Assembly: GCA_963931925.1 (NCBI GenBank)
Contig: OZ007569.1
Location: 4,668,507 to 4,732,506, forward strand
Source of the DNA: Onchidella celtica
Lineage: Eukaryota > Mollusca > Gastropoda > Systellommatophora > Onchidiidae
Direction: 5' to 3'
Length of the DNA stretch: 64,000 bases
In this document: positions 57,310 through 64,000 of the stretch, in pieces
Layout of the letters: each line of letters opens with the position of its first letter
Numbering within the stretch: position 1 is the first letter of the stretch
Notes under the pieces: generated by a model
The model's database searches: none
Told to the model about the DNA's origin: nothing
What the model saw: only the letters and a program-made list of their open reading frames with translations
Translations under genes and position numbers: made by a program

Positions 57310-57656
57310 GATTCTTAAACTGATGACGGATTCTTAAACTGATGACGCATTCTTAAACTGGTGACGCATTCTTAAACTGATGACGCATTCTTAAACTGAT
57401 GACGGATTCTTAAACTGATGACGCATTCTTAAACTGATGACGGATTCTTAAACTGATGACGGATTCTTAAACTGATGACGCATTCTTAAACTGATGACGG
57501 ATTCTTAAACTGATGACGCATTCTTAAACTGATGACGGATTCTTAAACTGATGACGGATTCTTAAACTGATGACGGATTCTTAAACTGATGACGGATTCT
57601 TAAACTGATGACGGATTCTTAAACTGATGACGGATTCTTAAACTGATGACGGATTC
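57310..57656. repeat. 19-bp minisatellite, 18 units
   Basis: The unit is GATGACGGATTCTTAAACT or GATGACGCATTCTTAAACT. Eighteen units follow at a strict 19-bp period, with the G/C difference in the middle as almost the only variation. C-type units are confined to the first two thirds, and the last seven units are all G-type. Confidence 0.95.
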
Positions 57657-57659
57657 CAG

Positions 57660-58365
57660 TTCAATGATGTTCGATTGAAGTTCATTTCAAGCAGAGAGAT
57701 AGAGCACATTTCTTTCCGTAAAATATTATTGAAAAGTGAATATGTCCAATATTGGCGAATACAGTCATTTTCCATAGCCCGCCAGAATATATTAAAGGCT
57801 CCGTAGCAGTTTCAGCCTCTTATAGACATATCTAGCAGCGCGTGTTTGCTATCGTAAGCATCGAGCACAGTCTATGTATTATTATTTTAAGCGTTAACTT
57901 TCGGTATTTGTTACCGTTTAAGGAGAGTTCATAAATAAATCAGGACTGGGCAACCCGCGAAACTTCCCGTACATAAAATAAAGAAATTTGATGGGGGTGG
58001 TTAAGTTTTTTTTTAAAAAGAAAGAAAAAGTTCTGCTCTTTGAATAACTTCTGACTACAAATAATTCCCAAGATCCTGCTATCTGAGTAAATTTTCTGAT
58101 TCACAAAGAATGATTAATTTTGTTTTGTTATGTTATTAATATGTTCTAATATGTCAATGTTATACCTGTTTTTTTAAATGAAAGATTATACTTTTAATGA
58201 CTTCAAAATAAATACAGAGAATTATAAAAATATTAGTTACGCCTTACTGCCAATGTTTGCTATAGTTTCTCACCACAAAACGAAATCTCTACTACAGTAT
58301 TTATAACTAAAAGCGCGTATCTACGTAACATTAATACTTAATCTATCTTATTATTAAAAAAAATA
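57660..58365. other. Non-coding spacer
   Basis: AT-rich DNA with no gene or known repeat. Confidence 0.45.
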
Positions 58366-58732
58366 GTGGTGGGAGTAATTCATTGTGGTGCAGTTTTGCC
58401 CCATTTTTTGCTCAACTCTACAGCCTAAATGACAGTTTCAAAAGTTATAAAATTAATTTTCTTAAGTGTCAACCAATCCAGTCCAATCGCTTTTGTATCG
58501 ACCCATTGTGTTGATTCAAGTTTCAGGTACTTTTAAATTAAAAGTCGTAAAAAAGTAAAATACAATGATCTTTGTTTTGGCTCCCTGTAGTAAGCCCACC
58601 GCACCGGAAATGATGTATTAATACGCGTTCAATTCCGTGCGCACAGTTTCCTTATCAGAAATGAGTGCGCTCTGGTGTGCATGAAAATAATCTGTAGTAA
58701 GACTAGGATAATTATTGGAAGCTTTCTAGACC

Positions 58733-58830
<98 letters not shown>

Positions 58831-58855
58831 AGAGAGAGAACAGTGGGAACCTCAT
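58366..58855. repeat. Segmental tandem duplication, arm 1 (empty site)
   Basis: This arm matches arm 2 (58872-59660) from ATAGTGG through CAATTCCGTG and GGAAGCTTTCTAGACCA to a (GA)n run. It lacks the M1 insertion: at about 58594-58606 it reads AAGCCCACCGCACCGGAAA where arm 2 has M1 between CGCCGAAC and CGCCGGAC. Confidence 0.85.
58738..58838. repeat. (GA)n tract, about 100 bp
   Basis: Almost pure AG dinucleotides, the right part of duplication arm 1. A shorter counterpart lies at 59622-59650 in arm 2. Confidence 0.93.
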
Positions 58856-58871
58856 CTAGTAATAAAAAGAA

Positions 58872-59617
58872 AAATAGTGGCTGGAGTAATTCATTGTGGT
58901 TCAATTTTGGCCTTTTTTTTTCGCTAAAATGCAGCCTAAATCGCAATTTAAAAAATTATAACATTCATTTTTTTAAGTGTCAACTAATCCAGCCCAATCG
59001 CTTTTGTATGGACAGATTGTGTTGTTTCAAGTTGCAGGTATTTTTAAATAAAAAGTTGTAAAACTGTAAAATACAATGATCTTTGTTTCGTCTCCATGTA
59101 ATAAGCCCGCCGAACCACAGACTAATAAAATACCCAGACTGGATGATCCCATTGTGTGACGTCACAAAACAGAGAAAGGTCATGAACCATCCGCCACATT
59201 AGGTTTACGGTAACGACCGACGCTTCAGCATAGCTACAATTTTGAATGACACCATTTTGACGCGCCTACTGAACGCGGAAGTTTGGTTCCGCACCAAGAA
59301 ATTAATACATGTACAACCAATCTTGACAAATAAAAAGAAATTTCTACTGCAGATAGAAACTAGAATCGGAATTTCCCGAGTGGCGGCCATGTTGATTATA
59401 CGGCCGCCGCTCGGGAAATTCCGTAAAAAACAACACACCCCGAAGCTCGTGTTTCCAGTCTGGTTAATTTATTAGTCTGTGCGCCGGACGGGAAACGATA
59501 TTAATATGCGTTCAATTCCGTGCCGGCAGTTTCCCTACCAGAAATGAGTGCGCAATGTTCTGGTGCGCATGAAATCTGTATTAAGACTGTAGAATATGGG
59601 AAGCTTTCTAGACCACA

Positions 59618-59650
<33 letters not shown>

Positions 59651-59660
59651 TCGGTGGGTT
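58872..59660. repeat. Segmental tandem duplication, arm 2 (contains M1)
   Basis: Same sequence as arm 1 with about 15-20% differences by eye, interrupted by M1 copy 8 at 59116-59481 and ending with a shorter (GA)n run. The duplication predates the M1 insertion. Confidence 0.82.
59116..59481. mobile_element. MITE M1 copy 8 (366 bp, reverse)
   Basis: Complete ends with 8-bp flanks CGCCGAAC (59108-59115) and CGCCGGAC (59482-59489), one mismatch. The paralogous empty site in arm 1 confirms that the sequence between is an insertion and that the 8 bp are duplicated. Confidence 0.94.
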
Positions 59661-60246
59661 CATTGGTTTATCCCGGATAATGCCGGGCACGTCATCTGGA
59701 CGGTTAAAAAAAAAAAAGTCTGTTAGTGGTAACAATGGCTGTAATTATGCCGCCATATCTTGATAGCTTGAAATAAAAACAGCAACCAAGACAGTGAAAT
59801 GAAGGATAACAAGAATGATATTTGTATTGTTTATGTTTGTTTGCGAAGATTAAAAATCTGACATGAAAATTTAAAGCCCGGACAAGCAAAGCATAGACCG
59901 AAATTAACGGTTGCTAAGCTAGTGTTTTAGAATGAGTGGTATCATTATTATGTTTTATTACACGATTGTGAGATCTTGTTAAGGAATTGAGCTGACTGGT
60001 AATGTTATAGCACTTGTGTGATCTGCAAAGATCGATATTCGTTTCATCAATCACCTTAGCTTTAATGTTCCCTCGTAGACAGATGGGCGACTAAAATTAT
60101 CAAGCATAATTAAATTCCGTTGAAACAGTGAGAAAATAGGTAAAAGGAGAAAGAAAGAAATCAGATTCTTCCTTTTGGCTTATGAAAAAAAGTTCAGTTG
60201 GATGAAAAAGAAAATAAAACTGATATGAAATTAAAATCTTGACCAA
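59661..60246. other. Non-coding spacer
   Basis: No gene is recognised. Confidence 0.45.
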
Positions 60247-60248
60247 TA

Positions 60249-60673
60249 GGCCCATTGCGGATAACGGCCATTTTAGTTCTCAAGACCGACGCCTCATCAT
60301 GGCGATGGCAGCATTGATTTTGATTCGTTAGCTGATTTGCACCGTGAGCACTTCAGGCGTCGCGAACCAATCGGCGGCGAACTAAAAAAAAAGTAAACAA
60401 TAACACGTGTGTTCACACACATGGGAGACGTTCAGTCAATTCTTTCACTTCCTTTCCCTTCTTAAACAAGTTGTTCACACGGATGGTAGGGGATCTGACC
60501 AGCCTGGATCCCTTCTTTCCACCCTTGACATAACAGTCAACTGCACTGCAACCAGCAGGCATTTTAACCGCTTAGACATATCTCGAAGTTACACCCGTCA
60601 GCTGATCCACCCGCCATTTTAGGTGTCGGAAGTACAAAATAAAAACACTCTGTGACGTCATTCGCAATGGGCC
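60249..60673. mobile_element. MITE M2 copy 2 (425 bp)
   Basis: Termini GGCCCATTGCGGAT and, in reverse, GGCCCATTGCGAAT, flanked by TA on both sides (60247-60248 and 60674-60675). The whole length aligns with 3163-3590. It keeps the TGACGTCA motif next to the right terminal repeat. Terminal sequences of the two M2 copies have drifted together as pairs, since left and right ends match each other better than they match the other copy. Confidence 0.8.
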
Positions 60674-60675
60674 TA

Positions 60676-63600
60676 TACTTTGCCGTCCATTCATCATCTG
60701 TTTTGACAATGGATGCCAGCAAATCTAACGGAGAACTTAATCCACATAACAGCAACTCGCTTTAGTGATTAGACTAACTGACAATGCTTTAAAACGCAGA
60801 AAGACTAAAGGAGCGTTCAAGAACAACATTGTGCTTTTCTTGACAGTTCAAGAATTCTGGGTCAAACTAATTAAAGTGTGTTGTTCTTGGAAACGGGTGT
60901 CTCTGTCGTATTTAAAACATTAGCGGCCGTGTTTGAACTGAACACTATTTAGACAGGTGGCCTGAAAGGTTTCACAGTTTCCCCCGTGCAAGGTGAAGGA
61001 GCGATCTTCTACACCCCAGGGAGATTTTGAAAGCCCGTCAGTTTGCCAACAGTTGATGCTTGCCGTTGGAATGAAAAAAAATTTTAATTTACCTACTAGT
61101 TATTATTTAGTTGTTGTTTTTTTTATTCCCTTGATAAGCAGGCATCTTGAAATTAATTTCATAATTAGTCATTTGACCATCGAGTCCTGAGGGTGGTATT
61201 GACACACTCCTATACATCGAGTATTTCAGATAGGGTGACTGTTTTTCTGAACCTTTTCTTTTTCTCATTGTTCTCTTGGCTATGGGTTATAGAAGCAGTT
61301 GCGTTGTATTTGTACAAAAAAAATTCATTGTCTATTAAAGAGTTAAAACAGGAATATTTCACCTGGCAAGAAATGTCACACCGGAATGATAACTTTCCGT
61401 CTCGAAATGGATGATATTTGTAGGAGATATAAAAACGACGTAAGTGAAAAACCAGCAGTTATGTTTTTATGGTCTTGAGAAAACCATATTTTTGTCTTAC
61501 TTTGGTTTATCAAACCTTTCTGCTCTTGTGATTTGATTATCTGCATACTTTCTTTGTCAATTCCTTTGTCAATGTTTTATAATGATGACAATTATAATTA
61601 TCATTTTGAACATACTTTGAATAGAAATGACTGAATATGACTGAGCTTAAATTTATCTTAGCTGTTTTTTTTTCATTTGAGCTCTTGCTTGAGAACTGTT
61701 ACTGTGTTATCAGTGGAGATGGAAAACTGGTGATATAGCAAAGGAAGTAGACGAGGTGACATATACGATAACAAATTATAATCTCAATTAGATTTCATTT
61801 TTATTTCTCTTGCTAGTTCTTCTAGAGGCAACCGGCTCCTCGGTATGTGACATTTAAATAAATCAGAATGTTCGTGTCCAAGCTGAAAATATACCGTCTA
61901 ACTACAGAACAGAATCGTGATTACCGAATGAAATTTCAAATAAACAATGGTATAAATAAGATAGAAATTTCAGACTGATCAATAACTTGCCAGATTGGCC
62001 TACCACTTTTCTTTTTTTTCCCTTTTTCCCCCTCTCAGCCAATTTGGCAGACAAAATAAACTATTATATCAAATAACCATCTTTTTGCATTATATTTGTG
62101 CGTATAAGATATAAGCTGTATACATTCTTGGCAGACACTAAGTTATTGATTCTCGGTTCATTTTTCAGTTGTTTACTCTTGAGTAATAATGCAAATTCAT
62201 CATCCCGTATGTACTTTTACCCCCCGTTTTTGCTTTTTTTCCCCCTGTTTTACTTGCGTGTTCTTCTTGTCTCTGTTTCTGACATTCTCATCCGTGCCAG
62301 GTCTCAAGACCTGGTGATCTTTTTGGCATACTTTTCTCCGCCTCTTCCCCGCCTCCCCCGTCTTGCCTTCCTTGACTCTTAAAGACTTGTGTGTCCCAAG
62401 GGACTCCTCAACGGGGATTTTCTGTGTGCAAGGACGGGGGAGGGGGGGGGGGTAGGAGGGTGGATATTGCAAGGTAAGGCGCGAGGAGAGGGGGAAAGGG
62501 GGGGGGGGTAAACCTGATCAAAGAATTCTCAGATGTGGCGTAACTGCACAGAATTCACCCAAGCCAATTTATTTCGGAAAGATTTTACGTTCTTTTATCA
62601 GTAGTTCGAACTCGCTCCGGATTCTTCGTACAAACTCTTGGGTAAAATTTCACTCAACATTTGGTATGGGAAAGTGGGGTAGAAAAAAAAAATCACTAAA
62701 AAAAAAAAAAAAAAGTAAAGGCAAAAGGGGGGATTACTCCATTTTACGCCTACAAGTGCAAGCGCCTGGATAAACACGCAGACCAGATTCTTCTCCCTTT
62801 GATTTCTTACCTAAGATTCCACTGCGCAGCCGGTAAAAGTATTTTTGTGACGGAATAAAAGGGAAAATGAGACGGGGGAAATCATTAAGTGGTATTTTTG
62901 TGACAGAAGCTAATGGTGGGAAAAGGGTTACACGTAGAGAGAAGATTGCCACACCTGGAAAATAGATCGATGCTGAAATTCATAGAACACACACCCAATC
63001 TGAGAGAGATTTGATTAATTGGTTAATTTTGTGGATATTTAAATGACCCAAATGGGCAATCGTAATAGGAAACAATGGTCTGAAGTGACCCAGAAATGTT
63101 TCACAAATCCGCATACAGACAGGTTGGGACTGAGGTTATGGAAAGCTGCAGATACCTCATTTGATAATTCTCAACGGAGCGTATGTATAACAAACCAACG
63201 TGTCAAAGATGCCTTCAAAGTACGCAACAGTTCCTTACCTAAGCACCTAAGTGATGGTGTGAATAATTAGTAAAAACACCGATTAACTAATATGTTATTA
63301 AATGTATTGCTTATTGTCTGATGATCTACAGTGTAAATTATATTGTCTGAATAAAAGATATTAGAGAAGATTATGCTAAACAAGACCAGGTAAATTTTCA
63401 ATAATTATGTCATAATAAAACTGTAACTAAGGAGGGGGTAGTGGGGTGGGGGGGGGGTTGAAACTGCAAGACCCGTGTCCAAAGCATGGGTAGGTAGCTG
63501 AACTAGTTTAGACTAAATCCGGCCCTGTAGGCCATGGGACCAAACTTGTAGCTTGTCATTCCGTTACGCACCTGAGGGGATAAGCTGATTTTTTGCATGC

Positions 63601-63900
63601 AAGCTCTTATGCATCTCCCCTTCACAAAAAACCAATGTTGTCATTTCAAGTCTTGCACATTTTTGTACAATTTGTATGTAAAGTGTGCCAATAAATGATA
63701 ATTAATGATGCGAATTGAGTTTGCCATTTAAACAATGCTATTTTAATCAACCAATGGAATTGAGCCTTTCGCCGCGAAATCCAAAATGGCTGCCTCCATG
63801 ATGGAATGCTGTATGCACACTAAGAAAGATGTAAATAGCGATATGATTCAGTTTTCTTTGAAAAGTTGGCTGAAATTTCGAGAATAAACAATTATGTGCT
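60676..63900. other. Non-coding DNA, 3.2 kb
   Basis: No gene, RNA or repeat family is recognised. G-runs occur at 62436-62452, 62492-62510 and 63446-63457, and A-runs near 62682 and 62698-62716. The frame at 63043-63270 (75 codons) matches no family that I know. AATAAA at about 63690 follows a T/G-rich stretch and may be an old 3' end. Confidence 0.45.
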
Positions 63901-63901
63901 T

Positions 63902-63935
<34 letters not shown>

Positions 63936-63944
63936 TCTCTCTCT
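63901..63944. repeat. (CT)n tract
   Basis: About 22 CT units with one GTCT variant. Confidence 0.9.
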
Positions 63945-64000
63945 TACAATAAAAGTAGTAATCTGCAGTCCTGCTTCAGAACTCATGCGCGCCAGGACAC

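Noticed and set aside
57310..57656. Possible CRISPR-like array
   Set aside because: Strict 19-bp head-to-tail units with no spacers.

Overview
This is a stretch of animal nuclear DNA with no recognisable host gene, rRNA or functional tRNA. It is almost entirely transposable elements, their relics and simple-sequence DNA. The mixture suggests a lophotrochozoan invertebrate, most likely a mollusc: abundant tRNA-derived SINEs with ATACAA-type tails, short MITEs, a full-length APE-type LINE with a C-terminal C2H2 finger, a Ty3/gypsy element primed by tRNA-Leu, and long tetranucleotide arrays. The phylum is an inference; no marker gene is present to prove it.

Layout. 1-13 kb: non-coding DNA with an imperfect ATCT array (5.6-6.3 kb), tRNA-derived SINEs (one broken by a 253-bp hAT element), a TA-flanked MITE, two minisatellites and the first copies of an abundant MITE called M1 here. 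13.1-16.9 kb: a nest in which a MITE (M3) holds a 5'-truncated L2-like LINE and a PIF/Harbinger derivative, and the LINE holds a 1,191-bp solo LTR; target-site duplications prove the order. 17.5-22.5 kb: an RTE-like LINE relic, then an M1 copy split by a full-length, about 4.1-kb LINE. 22.7-27.1 kb: two more M1 copies and a SINE.

27.8-44.6 kb is the most unusual part. It is an island of (TATG)n repeats containing at least four head-to-tail, 5'-truncated pieces of a non-LTR retrotransposon family that encodes a CCHC finger and a restriction-enzyme-like (PD-D/E) endonuclease, plus two short tandem 3'-end fragments. All pieces have the same orientation and enter the repeat in the same register at their 3' ends. 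This looks like a LINE that targets the TATG microsatellite. One array is 5,240 bp, 1,310 units without an interruption that I can see. Inserted in the island on the opposite strand is a complete 7,536-bp LTR retrotransposon with 1,381-bp LTRs that differ at one base that I can find. It has a 1,478-codon open gag-pol frame with the integrase upstream of the reverse transcriptase, which is the Gmr1-type order rather than the usual Ty3/gypsy order.

44.7-64 kb: more M1 copies, two copies of a palindrome-ended MITE (M4), another M3 copy, SINEs, a second ATCT array, long polypyrimidine tracts, a 19-bp minisatellite of 18 units, a segmental tandem duplication whose two arms show the empty and filled state of an M1 insertion, and a second TA-flanked MITE (M2).

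The elements do not form a host pathway. They interact by nesting, so relative ages can be read from the structure: the Gmr1-like element and the perfect TATG array look youngest, while the RTE-like relic and SINE fragments look oldest.
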